Origin: Sorangium cellulosum
GTDB taxonomy: Bacteria; Myxococcota_A; Polyangia; Polyangiales; Polyangiaceae
DNA length: 64,000 bases
Direction: 5' to 3'
Assembly: GCF_002950945.1 (NCBI RefSeq)
Contig: NZ_CP012673.1
Span: 6,958,501 to 7,022,500, forward strand
The first letter of the stretch is position 1; every line of letters begins with the position of its first letter. The notes under the pieces are model-generated. The model was not told the origin of the DNA and searched no databases. It saw only the letters and a program-made list of their open reading frames with translations. A program made the translations under genes and the position numbers. Below, one piece after another: positions 36,901 to 44,894 of the stretch.

Positions 36901-39900
36901 TGTTCGGCACGGTGCTCGTGCCTGGCACGATGTTCCTGGAGCTCGCGCTCGTCGCGGCCCATCGCGTCGGGCTCGAGGACGTCGACGAGCTCACGCTGGA
37001 AGCCCCGCTCGCGCTCCTCGCCGAGGGGGCCACGCTCGTGCAGGTGTCGGTCAGCGCGCCCGACGAGGCGGGCCGAAGGGCGCTCCACGTCTACGCCCGC
37101 GCCGAGGGCGCGCCGCACGGCGCGCCGTGGACGCGGCACGCGAGCGGCAAGCTCGCGCCCGCCGCCGCGCGGGCCAAGGCGGCGCCGTTCGACTTCGAGC
37201 TGCGCGCGTGGCCGCCGCCCGGCGCGACCGCGGTGGCGACGGGCGACCTCTACGCGCGTCTGGCCGAGGCGGGGGTGACGTACGGCGGCGCCTTCCGGGG
37301 GCTGCGCGCGGCGTGGACGCGCGGCGAGGCCCTGTTCGCGGAGGTCGAGCTCCCGGAGCCCTTCGCCAGGGAGGCCGGCCGCTTCGCGCTGCACCCCGCG
37401 CTCCTCGACGCCGCCTTGCACGCGCTCACGCTGGGCGGCCCGGACGACGCCGCCGGCCTCACGCTCCCCTTCGCGTGGGACGGCGTGTCGCTGCGCGCGG
37501 TCGGCGCCTCGACGCTGCGCGTCCGGTTCGATCGCGGCGGCGCGAGCGGCGCGCCCTCGCTCGCGCTGGCCGACGCCTCCGGCGAGCCGCTGGCGCGCGT
37601 CGAGGCGTTCACGCGTCGCCCGGTGTCGCGCGAGCAGCTCCGCGGCGCGCTCGAGGAGCGAGACCGCGCGCTCTTGCAGGTCGAGTGGACGGCGCTCCCG
37701 AGCGCCGCCTCCGCCGCGGATCCCGCGGCGCCGGCGGCGAGGTCGCGCGCGCCCGCCCCGCGGCGGGCCGAGCGCTGGGCGCTGCTCGGCGTCGAGGACG
37801 CGAACCTTTCGCCCGCGCTCCAGGCGAGCGGCGCGCGGCCCGAGCGCTACGCCGATCTCGCCGCGCTGGAGGGCGCGCTCGACGCCGGCGCCGCGCTGCC
37901 CGACGTCGTCGTGGCCGCGTTCGTCTCGCCCGCGCGGCCGCCGTCCGCCGTCGCGCCGGGCGCCCCCGCGCGCGCCGGCGGCGCGGACCTGATCTCCGCG
38001 GCGCACCGCGCGACCGCCCAGGCGCTCGCGTTCCTGCAGGCCTGGCTCGCCGACGAGCGCCTCGCCGCCTGCCGCCTCGTCGTCCTCACCCGACACGCCG
38101 TCGCCACGCGCGCCGACGAGGACGTGTCGGATCTGGCCCACGCGGCGGTGTGGGGCCTCGTCCGCGCCGCGCAGGCCGAGAACCCTCAGCATCCGCTCTT
38201 CCTCGTGGACATCGACGACGCCGAGGCCTCGCGGCGCGCGCTGCGCTCGGTCTCCGAGGCGCTCGACGCCGCCGAGCCCCAGCTCGCCTTGCGGCGCGGG
38301 TCGCGCCTCGTCGCGCGGCTCGCGCGCCTCTCGCCGGACGCGCGGCGCGCGGACGCCGGGCCGGCGCCGCGCCCGATGAACCCGGAGGGGACGGTGCTCA
38401 TCACGGGAGGCACCGGCACGCTCGGGTCCCTCGTCGCCCGTCACCTCGTCCGCGCGCGCGGCGTGAAGCACCTCCTCCTCACGTCGCGGCAGGGGCCCGC
38501 GGCTCCCGGCGCCGACGCGCTCGCGCGCGACCTCGAGTCCGCCGGCGCGCGCGTCACCGTCGCGGCGTGCGACGCCTCGGACCGCCACGCCGTCGAAGCG
38601 CTCCTCCGCTCGGTCCCGCGCGAGCACCCGCTCACGGCGGTCATCCACACGGCCGGCGTGCTCGACGACGGCGTCCTCGGCGCGCTCTCCCCCGAGCGCC
38701 TCCGCCCGGTCCTCTGCGCCAAGCTCGACGCGGCCGTGCACCTGCACGAGCTCACCGCGTCGCTCGACATCTCCACCTTCGTCCTGTTCTCGTCGCTCGC
38801 GGGCGTCCTCGGCGGGCCCGGTCAGGCCAACTACGCCGCCGCGAACGCCTTCCTGGACGCCTTCGCGCACCACCGCGCGGCGCGCGGCCTCCCGGCCCTC
38901 TCCGTCGACTGGGGCTCCTGGGCCGACAAGACCGGCCTCACCGCGCACCTGTCCGACGCCGACCTGCGGCGCATGGAGCGCGGCGGGCTGCGCCCCCTCT
39001 CCGCCGCGGAGGGGCTCGCCCTCCTCGACGCCGCGCTCGCTCGACCCGAAGCGGCGCTCGTCGCGGCGCGCTTCGACCCTGCCGCGCTAAAGGCGCAGGC
39101 CGACCGCCTGCCGCCGCTGTTCCGGGGGCTCGTCCGCGCCCGGCGCGCGCACGCGGTGGCGACGAACACGACCGCCGCCTCCTCGGCCAAAGACCGCCTG
39201 CTCGCGCTCCCCGCCCCGGATCGCGAGCGCGCGATGCTCGACCTGGTTCGCACCCACGCCGCGCCCGTCCTCGGCCTCGCGTCGCCGGGCGGCCTCGACG
39301 CGCACCGCCCGCTCCAGGAGCTCGGCCTCGACTCCCTCATGGCCCTCGAGCTGCGAAACCGGCTCAGCGCCGCGACGGGCTTGCGCCTGCCCGTGACGCT
39401 CCTCCTCGAGTTCCCCACGATCGAGAAGGCGAGCCGGAAGCTCCTCGAGCTGCTCGGCGAGGCGCAGGGCCCGGATCCCGGCGCGGCGTCCGCTCCCGAC
39501 GAGGGCTCCGTCGCGCGCGCGGCGTCGCTCGAAGGCGGAGAGCAGGCGATGGTCGCGACCGCCAAGGAGCTCTGGCAGCTGGGCGAGGGCGATCTGGGCT
39601 CGACGCTCCTGACGCTCTCCTCGCGCATCCGCCAGGTCCGCGAGGCCAAGACGGGCGCGTCGGCCCCGCGCGCTTCGAGCCCCGTCCGGCTGAGCGAGGG
39701 GGACGGCACCCTGCCGGCGCTGCTGTGCCTGCCTCCCATCCCCTCCGTATCCACGGTCATCGCGTACGCGCCCTTCGCGTCCAGCCTGGCGGGGCGTTGC
39801 GACGTGTGGGCCCTCTCGTATCCGGGTTATGGGCCCGACGAGGCGCTCCCGGCCGACCGCGCCGCGCTCCTCCAGGCGCTCACCGACGACGTGCTCCAGG

Positions 39901-41762
39901 CCGCCGCGGGTGCGCCGTTCGCGCTCGTGGCGCTCTCGTCCGGCGGCTGGGTCGCGCACACGCTGGCGAGCCATCTGGAGAGCATCGGCGTCCCTCCGGC
40001 GGCCGTGGTGCTCATCGACACGTACGTCGCCGGCGACATCACCCCCGGAATCGCGACGACGTTCCTCGATATCTGGGTGAAGAGCTTCGCGCATGTGCCG
40101 CGCACCGACGACGAGCTCACGGCGTACGGGTGGTACATGGAGCTGTTCGACCGCTGGACGCCCACGCCGATCCGCGCCCCCACGCTGTTCGTGCGCAGCA
40201 CGGATCCCGTCCCGGGGACGGAGGGCGAGCAAACGGCGGCCGGGAACGACTGGCGACCGTCCTGGAAGCAGCCGCATACGCTGGTCGACGTTCCCGGGGA
40301 CCATTTCAACATCCTGTCGGAGCACGCCACCTCGACGGCCCAGTCCATCCACGATTGGCTCGTCGCCTTGCCGAAGGGGGCCGACGACGGCGCGGCGGTG
40401 GCCGCCGCGCACCCGTCGCCCGACCGAGATCAGCGGCCTGCGCGGCGCGCGAAGCGAGGCGCGCCCAAGACAGGAGAGAACCGGGCGTACCTCTTCTATC
40501 GACCGCGCGATTTCACGCTCTACCTGTTCTCGCTGCTGCTCGTCGCCGTCTTCGGCTGGTACGCGCTCCCGAGCTCGTCCGCCTGGATGTTCCTCGTCGC
40601 CGGCTTGCTCTGCATGGGCGTCACGTTCGTCCTGAAGCACGGCGTCGAGCTCGACCTGAGCGCGTTCGCGGAGATCGCCCGCGGTCTCGCGAGGTATCCG
40701 GGCCAGTTGCTCTCACGCCTCTGGCTCGCCCGGCGACGCCACGTCGCCCGGGTCGCCCTGTTCGGGGGCGTGCTCGCCGCCGAGTCCATGCTCGCGCACC
40801 GGCTCGGAACGGGCTCGTTCTGGCTGCGGCCGTTCCCGTTCCTGCCGGTCGTCCTCGGGTACTTCGGCGTCCTGACCGCGTTCCGTACTGCCATCTTCGT
40901 GGCCCACCTGCGCCGCCCTGCGCACGTCCGCGCGATCCTTGAAGGGTCGGACTGGAGCCGCGAGCTCAAAGGCGTGGACGTGAGAATCCACACCGTCCAG
41001 GCCTACGTCGCGGGCCTCATCACCCATGCCTGCGCGCTGCTCCCGGGCATTCTCTTCTGGCAGCTGACCGGCCCCACGTACTTCCGAGAGGCCGCGCTGC
41101 TCGTCGGCTCGTTCCTCTTCGTCGCGCCGTGGTGGGCGGCCCGCGAGCGCATGCGGCGAACGGGCACGCCGTTCTCCGTCGGGGCGCTCCTCTTGAATGC
41201 CTTCATCCTGGTGCCGACGGACGAGATCGACGCTCCGCTGTACCGCGACCATCAGAGGTCGCACGCGTCACGGTTCGAGTTCACGGTGCTCCACGGACAC
41301 CACCACGACAGCATGCCGACGGCGCTCATCGGCGGCCCGGGCCAGGGCTTCGGGGAAGCCCTCCACGAGGCGCTCTCGACGCTCCTGTTCCTCCAGGGCA
41401 CGATCTTCAGCCTCACGTTCCTGACGCTCAGCTACGTCTTCGACATGGTCGCGCACCAGTACATCCCGGGGGTCTTTCCGTACTCCAAGTTCGTGGTCGG
41501 CGCGCAGATTCACCACGTCGTGCACCACTACGGGAGCGTCAAACCGCTCGGCCTCTCCGGACCGCCGTACAAGCGGGACGTCGACACCGGCTACTCGCCG
41601 GACAACCGCCGCGTGCGGTGGTTCCTGGACGTCGCGCGCCGCTACGAGCACCTCGACGGCGCCCTGTACGCGCGTTTCCCGAAGCTGCCCGGCGCCCCTT
41701 CGCCGACCAGGCCGACGGGGGTCGAGCCCCCGAGCCGAGCCGAGGCGTCGCCTTCCACCTGA
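33996..41762 (+). CDS. Terminal PKS module G with thioesterase and fused membrane fatty acid hydroxylase-like domain (2,588 aa)
   Basis: This is the last protein of the assembly line. It starts at the ATG of the ATGA overlap and opens with an N-terminal docking helix. The order is KS (Cys206), AT (Ser659, VASH 759-762), DH (His967/Asp1138), KR (Tyr1613), ACP (Ser1780), a linker and a thioesterase (Ser1981, Asp2008, His2103). A further ~430 residues follow without a stop: about six or seven hydrophobic helices and the boxes HQRSH (2419), HGHHH (2433) and HHVVHH (2506). Type I PKS proteins normally end at the TE, so this tail is exceptional. It would anchor the terminal module in the membrane and could oxidise the released or tethered product. 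No convincing internal start precedes the membrane part, so a real fusion is favoured. The CCR gene converges 95 bp downstream. Confidence 0.95.
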   Translation: MSGIEEKLRDYVKQLTLDLQQSHQRLRKAEERWREPIAIVAMGCRYPGGVRAPEDLWRLLREERDVIAGFPDNRGWPLDVYDPDPEAAGKTYAREGGFLYDADLFDPAFFGISPREALAVDPQQRLLLETSWETFERAGIDPLTLQGSQTGVFVSVIYNDYGTRLLHVPDDLEGYVGMGSSASVASGRIAYTFGLHGPTVTIDTACSSSLVAIHLACQALRQGECSLALAGGSTVMATPGVFIAFSRQRGLARDGRCKSFSAEANGAGWGEGAGMLLLERLSDAKRNGHPILAVLRGSAVNQDGKSQGLAAPNGPAQERVIRQALDGARLAPEDVDAVEAHGTGTKLGDPIEAQALLATYGRSHSADRPLWLGSLKSNLGHTQAAAGVAGVIKMVLALRHGLLPKTLHAANPSPHIDWSSGDVRLLNDAIPWSEGGRPRRAGVSSFGASGTNAHVILEEAPRDAEAEAEAERPSVPALPFLLSAKNEGALRAQADRLREHLVAHPDLAPVDVAYSLATTRSQLDHRAAFVARDRAELLGALEAFAQGLPAEAAVVGQRTAEGKLVFVFPGQGSQWLGMARALLETSPVFRQQIEACERAFAPYVGAPLAAVLRSDAEGTGGASLDRIDVVQPALFAVMVSLAALWRSVGVQPDAVVGHSQGEVAAAYVAGALSLDDAARIVAVRSRALARFAGQGAMAAVELPLAALEPHLARFGRRLSVAAINSPSATTVSGEPDAVDELLRALEAEQIFALKLRVDVASHCAQIEGMREQLLQELRGIEPRESQVPLYSTVRGEKLAGAELGAAYWYENLLQPVRFADTTQALLGDAHRFFVEVSPHPVLMLPLEETLEASGLPAAVVGSLWQDEGDFARFLSSLGELHARGHAVDWRAFFEPLQARRVDLPTYAFQRERFWLDAPRAQRADLAGAGLAPADHPLLGAAVALAESDGHLFTGRLSLADHPWLAGHAVFGTVLVPGTMFLELALVAAHRVGLEDVDELTLEAPLALLAEGATLVQVSVSAPDEAGRRALHVYARAEGAPHGAPWTRHASGKLAPAAARAKAAPFDFELRAWPPPGATAVATGDLYARLAEAGVTYGGAFRGLRAAWTRGEALFAEVELPEPFAREAGRFALHPALLDAALHALTLGGPDDAAGLTLPFAWDGVSLRAVGASTLRVRFDRGGASGAPSLALADASGEPLARVEAFTRRPVSREQLRGALEERDRALLQVEWTALPSAASAADPAAPAARSRAPAPRRAERWALLGVEDANLSPALQASGARPERYADLAALEGALDAGAALPDVVVAAFVSPARPPSAVAPGAPARAGGADLISAAHRATAQALAFLQAWLADERLAACRLVVLTRHAVATRADEDVSDLAHAAVWGLVRAAQAENPQHPLFLVDIDDAEASRRALRSVSEALDAAEPQLALRRGSRLVARLARLSPDARRADAGPAPRPMNPEGTVLITGGTGTLGSLVARHLVRARGVKHLLLTSRQGPAAPGADALARDLESAGARVTVAACDASDRHAVEALLRSVPREHPLTAVIHTAGVLDDGVLGALSPERLRPVLCAKLDAAVHLHELTASLDISTFVLFSSLAGVLGGPGQANYAAANAFLDAFAHHRAARGLPALSVDWGSWADKTGLTAHLSDADLRRMERGGLRPLSAAEGLALLDAALARPEAALVAARFDPAALKAQADRLPPLFRGLVRARRAHAVATNTTAASSAKDRLLALPAPDRERAMLDLVRTHAAPVLGLASPGGLDAHRPLQELGLDSLMALELRNRLSAATGLRLPVTLLLEFPTIEKASRKLLELLGEAQGPDPGAASAPDEGSVARAASLEGGEQAMVATAKELWQLGEGDLGSTLLTLSSRIRQVREAKTGASAPRASSPVRLSEGDGTLPALLCLPPIPSVSTVIAYAPFASSLAGRCDVWALSYPGYGPDEALPADRAALLQALTDDVLQAAAGAPFALVALSSGGWVAHTLASHLESIGVPPAAVVLIDTYVAGDITPGIATTFLDIWVKSFAHVPRTDDELTAYGWYMELFDRWTPTPIRAPTLFVRSTDPVPGTEGEQTAAGNDWRPSWKQPHTLVDVPGDHFNILSEHATSTAQSIHDWLVALPKGADDGAAVAAAHPSPDRDQRPARRAKRGAPKTGENRAYLFYRPRDFTLYLFSLLLVAVFGWYALPSSSAWMFLVAGLLCMGVTFVLKHGVELDLSAFAEIARGLARYPGQLLSRLWLARRRHVARVALFGGVLAAESMLAHRLGTGSFWLRPFPFLPVVLGYFGVLTAFRTAIFVAHLRRPAHVRAILEGSDWSRELKGVDVRIHTVQAYVAGLITHACALLPGILFWQLTGPTYFREAALLVGSFLFVAPWWAARERMRRTGTPFSVGALLLNAFILVPTDEIDAPLYRDHQRSHASRFEFTVLHGHHHDSMPTALIGGPGQGFGEALHEALSTLLFLQGTIFSLTFLTLSYVFDMVAHQYIPGVFPYSKFVVGAQIHHVVHHYGSVKPLGLSGPPYKRDVDTGYSPDNRRVRWFLDVARRYEHLDGALYARFPKLPGAPSPTRPTGVEPPSRAEASPST
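34098..39460 (+). other. PKS module G: KS-AT(VASH, unusual extender)-DH-KR-ACP
   Basis: KS Cys206, AT Ser659 (GHSQGEV), DH His967/Asp1138, KR with LDD and Tyr1613, ACP Ser1780. The AT specificity motif is VASH (759-762) rather than YASH or HAFH, and its flanks differ from the other six ATs (ALKLRVD). Deviating first positions are known from ATs that use ethylmalonyl or other 2-alkylmalonyl extenders, though the motif is not decisive. The predicted outcome is a C2-alkylated 2,3-double bond next to the carboxyl group. Confidence 0.82.
39700..40370 (+). other. Thioesterase domain of the terminal PKS
   Basis: This is an alpha/beta hydrolase fold that releases the finished chain by hydrolysis or lactonisation. 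The nucleophile elbow reads ALSSGG (Ser1981) where PKS thioesterases usually have GHSxGG. Asp2008 (LIDTYVAG) and His2103 (GDHFN) complete the triad. The length (~220 residues) is normal. The altered elbow keeps the nucleophile and the small residue after it, so activity is likely. Confidence 0.85.
40480..41690 (+). other. Membrane fatty acid hydroxylase-like (di-iron) domain fused after the TE
   Basis: After a Pro/Arg-rich linker the sequence becomes strongly hydrophobic, with helices near 40510-40570, 40580-40640, 40840-40910, 41000-41070, 41090-41140, 41190-41220 and 41390-41450. Histidine boxes HQRSH (codon 41250), HGHHH (41292) and HHVVHH (41511) match the HX3H, HX2-3HH, HX2HH pattern of the fatty acid hydroxylase/sterol desaturase superfamily, which binds two irons and hydroxylates or desaturates lipids at the membrane. 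The domain is in frame with the PKS. The substrate is unknown; the polyketide chain is the obvious inference. Confidence 0.8.
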
Positions 41763-41857
41763 GACCCTGCCCGATGGCGCTGGCCCCCCACAGCGGTGTT
41801 CGATCTCGACGATGCTGAGCGTGAGCTTCGCCCCGCCGGGCTACGCGATGGGGCGTA

Positions 41858-43012
41858 TCAAGACGAGCGCGCGCCCAGGCCCGGACGCTCGGCGCCCACC
41901 AGCGCGACCAGCTTGCCGGCATGCGCAGACGATGCCTGGGTCGCTTGCGCCAGCGGGATCTCTTCAAAGGGGAAGACGCGAGAGACCACCGGCCGCACCC
42001 GCCCATCCGCCACGAGCTGGTTGGCACGGGCAGCATCCCAGGAGTTTGCGAAATGCGAGCCGATGATGGTCTTCTGCCGCATCCAGAGATAGCGCACGTC
42101 GAAATTCAGATCGTAGCCGGTGGTCGCGCCGCAGATGACCACCCGGCCGAACTTGCTGCACACGAACACGCTTGTGGCGAAGGTCTGCTGTCCGACGTGC
42201 TCGAAGACGAGATCCGGATCGCGCCCTCCGGTGAGGTCCCGGATGGCAGCGCCGAACCTCCGCCTGCCCTCGTGGCTCGTGAGGTCATGATGGCGGCGAT
42301 CCACGATCAGGGTCGCCCCGAGAGACCGGCAGACCTCGGCTTTCTCGGGAGACGAGACGACGCAGACGGGGGTGGCGCCCGCCATCAGCGCGAGCTGGAT
42401 TGCGAAGACCCCGAGCCCGCCCGAAGCGCCCCAGACGAGGACGATCTCTCCCGGCTGGAGCTGGCCTCTCGTGAACAGCATGCGGTACGCGGTGAACAGG
42501 CAGAGCCCGTACGACGCCGACGCCTCCCAGGTGAGGCGCGTCGGCTTGGGCAGGAGCTGCTGTGCCTGCACGACGGCATAGGGCGCGAAGGAGCCGTAGT
42601 TGACCTCGTAACCCCAGATTTTCTGATGGTCGCACGCCAGGGGATCCCGACCATTACAGGCCGCGCACTGACCGCAGCTCATGTTGCAGTGGAGCACCAC
42701 CTCGTCGCCAGGCTTCCACCGGGCGACACCCCGGCCAACGTCGACCACGATGCCGGAGGCGTCGCTCCCCGTGATGTGGAAGTCATGACCGGTCTTCAAC
42801 CTGGACAGGCTGACCGGCTCCCCGCGGCAGACCCAGACGCCGTTGTAGTTGATGCCCGCGGCCATGACGGCCACGACGACCTCGCCGTCTTTGGGCCGGG
42901 GCACCGCCACGGTCTCCAGCCGCATCGCCTGCTCAGGGTCACCATGGCGTTCCTCTCGGATAACCCAGGCCTTCATCTCCCGCGGCACGGAAGGTCGCTC
43001 TCGTTCTTGCAT
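41858..43012 (-). CDS. ccr: Crotonyl-CoA carboxylase/reductase
   Basis: A medium-chain dehydrogenase/reductase of about 384 residues. It reductively carboxylates crotonyl-CoA (or longer 2-enoyl-CoAs) with NADPH and CO2 to ethylmalonyl-CoA (or alkylmalonyl-CoA). Family marks are AAGINYNGVW, GSDASGIV, IWGYEVNYGSF (with the Tyr-Glu pair of the CO2 pocket), the nucleotide loop VWGASGGLG and IIGSHFAN (CO2-site His). The ATG at 43012 has GGTGA four bases upstream; another ATG at 43039 lacks a ribosome site. Unusually, five Cys cluster before GYE (CNMSCGQCAAC and a later C), resembling the structural-zinc loop of other MDR enzymes. Placed tail-to-tail with the terminal PKS gene, it is a likely supplier of the extender for module G. 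Confidence 0.93.
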   Translation of the reverse strand: MQERERPSVPREMKAWVIREERHGDPEQAMRLETVAVPRPKDGEVVVAVMAAGINYNGVWVCRGEPVSLSRLKTGHDFHITGSDASGIVVDVGRGVARWKPGDEVVLHCNMSCGQCAACNGRDPLACDHQKIWGYEVNYGSFAPYAVVQAQQLLPKPTRLTWEASASYGLCLFTAYRMLFTRGQLQPGEIVLVWGASGGLGVFAIQLALMAGATPVCVVSSPEKAEVCRSLGATLIVDRRHHDLTSHEGRRRFGAAIRDLTGGRDPDLVFEHVGQQTFATSVFVCSKFGRVVICGATTGYDLNFDVRYLWMRQKTIIGSHFANSWDAARANQLVADGRVRPVVSRVFPFEEIPLAQATQASSAHAGKLVALVGAERPGLGARSS

Positions 43013-43195
43013 CGTGTCACCCAGGCTCGAAGAATTCATCTGCGGAGGAAGCGCGCAGGAGAGCCGCAAGAGCTCAAGAATGCAGGGCCGCCAGGAACTG
43101 TAACACGCCTGCGTCCGTTGCGGCAATTTCTTTCAGGTGATCCTGATTGGCTCCTGGGCTTCGTCGTATGCGTATCGTATGCGTGTCTCGTCACC

Positions 43196-43223
43196 ATTTT
43201 ACCTTCGAGCGCTCCCTACGCAA
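43196..43223 (-). promoter_or_regulatory. Candidate sigma-70-type promoter for ccr
   Basis: Read on the minus strand: TTGCGT (43218-43223), a 16-bp spacer, then TAAAAT (43196-43201). It lies about 180 bp upstream of the chosen ccr start, in a stretch that is locally less GC-rich. It is a pattern match only; no start site is known. Confidence 0.3.
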
Positions 43224-43282
43224 CGTAAATCCGTGCTGATCGGCGGCGAGTGAAGTAGGACGCTCCGCGAGCAGCCGAGTAG

Positions 43283-43540
43283 GCGCCCCTCGATGCGCTC
43301 GGGCCAAACGGCGCCGGGAAGACCAACCTGATCGAGGCAATCGCGCTGCTCGGTGCGGCAGCGCAGGGCCATGTGGACCCCGACGCCTTGAACGCACGCG
43401 GGGGGCGGGTGACGCGGACCCAGCAACGCACCCTCCTCGGGAAGTCAGCGCGCCGGCAGACGGAGGTGATCATCGATGCGTGGGCCGAGGAGGCCCGCTA
43501 CGAAGCCAGGCTCCAGGAACCCAGGACTTGGTCGTGTTGA
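43283..43540 (+). pseudogene. P-loop ATPase fragment (AAA/RecF-SMC-like), truncated at both ends
   Basis: After a stop at 43280 the frame encodes a Walker A region typical of RecF/SMC-like and AAA_21 predicted ATPases (ALGPNGAGKTNLIEAI, from about 43295), followed by ~55 residues of plausible protein (EVIIDAWAEEARYEARL). It lacks the first strand before the P-loop and everything beyond ~80 residues, and ends where the transposase remnants begin. It is a gene debris piece, perhaps from a defence or repair ATPase; the family cannot be fixed. Confidence 0.6.
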
Positions 43541-43740
43541 TGCGACTGAGCGGATAGCTCGGAGCCACGGTCAGGATCTCCTGCGAGTAGAGCTCGGGGT
43601 CGAGCCCGTGCATGGAGCGCGAACGCCGCCTCCTTACCCGCCCCCGCTTTGAACGCCTTGAAGAAGCGCCTTCGCGCGTGACTCCAGCAGGGGCTCCCCT
43701 GTCCTTGTCCCCTGCCCTGGAGATAGCCGAGCACGAGCGC
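43500..43740 (-). pseudogene. IS66-family transposase C-terminal remnant
   Basis: The minus strand encodes CWSHARRRFFKAFKAG (about 43640-43690), the conserved IS66 motif normally written CWAHARRKFFEA. After a frame change it continues as HGLDPELYSQEIL (about 43570-43612), matching the IS66 C-terminal domain (LDPxxYLxxVL). The frameshift, an internal deletion and missing N-terminal parts show it is dead. Confidence 0.6.
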
Positions 43741-43764
43741 CGCGCCGTCAAGGCGCTCTGTCTC

Positions 43765-44375
43765 CGTCGATCCCAGTCGATCGTACGCCAGCCGGTGGCG
43801 TGTGCGACGATGCCCACCAGATCGGCGCTCATCCCCGCCTTGGTAAGAAAAAAGCAACCCTTCGCGGCAACAGCGTGCATCAAGGCACTGCAATCCCCTG
43901 CGCCGTCGATGCGTACGTAGAGGACCGCGCTCGGAGCTGCGGTGCGCACGCGATTGATGCACTCCTCGACGAAGGGCACATCGGCTTCACCGAAACTCGT
44001 GTCACCGGGTCGCAGCTTGGCTCCGACGATGGCGTCGACCTCGGCGACGCGTGCCAGAATCGGATGATAGCTCGGCCGGCCGTGGTAGCGCGGGTTCGGG
44101 CCCGGCAGTGCCCCCTGCTGCATCCCGAAGAGCGGCTCTACGGTCGTATCGACGTCGATGTGCACGAAGCGGTGCTTTCGGCGAGCAACGAGGGCGAGCC
44201 CATGGTCGACGACCATGCTGTGCAGCGCTTCGAGTGCATCCTCATCGAAGCGGCACAGGTCCCGGTAGATAGTGTCGATGCTCGGGACGGTCCCGCCGGC
44301 GAGGTGCACAAAGAGCGGGTCGACCGCGAGCGCCTCGATGCCGAAGACGCGCTCCTCACACCGGGGGCTGGGAAG
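43765..44375 (-). pseudogene. IS1380-like DDE transposase remnant
   Basis: About 200 residues on the minus strand read like the core of an IS1380-type transposase: FVHIDVDTTVEPLFGMQQ with the first Asp, then GRPSYHPILARVAEVDA, then LYVRIDGAGD with the second Asp context. The N terminus is not recognisable beyond about 44370. The frame fuses into IS66-like debris below 43765, so the third catalytic residue is missing. No terminal inverted repeats were found. Confidence 0.6.
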
Positions 44376-44446
44376 CAACCGGCCAGGCGAGCCCAGATCA
44401 GCCCGCGGGAGCTTACGCCCTGCGCCCGCCTCGGGCGCCTGAAGTC

Positions 44447-44474
44447 GACCCTGCGGGACGGACCCTGCGGGACG
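44447..44474 (+). repeat. 14-bp tandem repeat (2 copies)
   Basis: GACCCTGCGGGACG occurs twice head to tail in otherwise featureless sequence between the IS1380-like remnant and the next gene fragment. Nothing else is seen in 44376-44599. Confidence 0.8.
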
Positions 44475-44599
44475 GTGCGGAGGCCCTCGTACCCCGGGCA
44501 CAGCGAAGGGCGCGATCGCGGCCGGTCACCCGGCGGCGTCAGGTCGGGGCGGGATGGCCCGAGCGACGCGTCGTGTCAAATCCCGGAGCGCTGCGTCCG

Positions 44600-44730
44600 T
44601 GTTGCCCGGCAGATGAACCCACGAACCTCATCGAGCTCGGCTGGCTGCGGGACGCGGAAGGCAAGCTGACGGTCGCGCACGACGTGGTCACCGATCAGCT
44701 GCTCGAACAGGCGCTGCGCACCACGAACGA
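44600..44730 (+). pseudogene. Short protein-coding fragment (possible NTPase C-terminal piece)
   Basis: The plus strand encodes about 40 protein-like residues (NLIELGWLRDAEGKL, then TVAHDVVTDQLLEQAL) with no initiation context and no continuation. The pattern recalls helical segments following NACHT/STAND-type ATPase domains, but I cannot assign a family. The piece ends at the first copy of the 44-bp direct repeat, which suggests an insertion or deletion boundary. Confidence 0.4.
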
Positions 44731-44732
44731 CG

Positions 44733-44776
44733 CCGGCGGGGTCTGCGGCTTCGTCTCCTTGTGTCCCAGGACCAGC
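44733..44776 (+). repeat. 44-bp direct repeat, copy 1
   Basis: It begins CCGGCGGGGTCTGCGGC and ends GTCCCAGGACCAGC. It matches 44851-44894 with one mismatch (CCTT versus CCCT). The unit spacing is 118 bp, and the 74 bp between copies is AT-richer than its surroundings. Confidence 0.9.
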
Positions 44777-44850
44777 TGGTGTTATGTAAACGAAGGGATG
44801 TGTGCTGATGGAGGTTGGCCATCGGGAACGCGTTTGCACGGGCTAACCAC

Positions 44851-44894
44851 CCGGCGGGGTCTGCGGCTTCGTCTCCCTGTGTCCCAGGACCAGC
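44851..44894 (+). repeat. 44-bp direct repeat, copy 2
   Basis: Second copy of the repeat at 44733-44776. It ends about 120 bp before the glycosyltransferase gene. The two copies could be the footprint of an excised or collapsed element. Confidence 0.9.

Noticed and set aside
40560..40620. Independent gene for the hydroxylase-like domain starting at an internal ATG
   Set aside because: The only nearby ATG codons fall inside the second hydrophobic helix and lack a ribosome site; the frame is open from the TE, so a fusion is the simpler reading.
41763..41857. Bidirectional terminator between the converging PKS and ccr genes
   Set aside because: The 95-bp gap shows no convincing GC-rich stem followed by a T tract on either strand.
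43160..43190. Short repeat of CGTATGCGTAT type as part of a CRISPR or iteron array
   Set aside because: Only about one and a half copies are present, with no spacer regularity.
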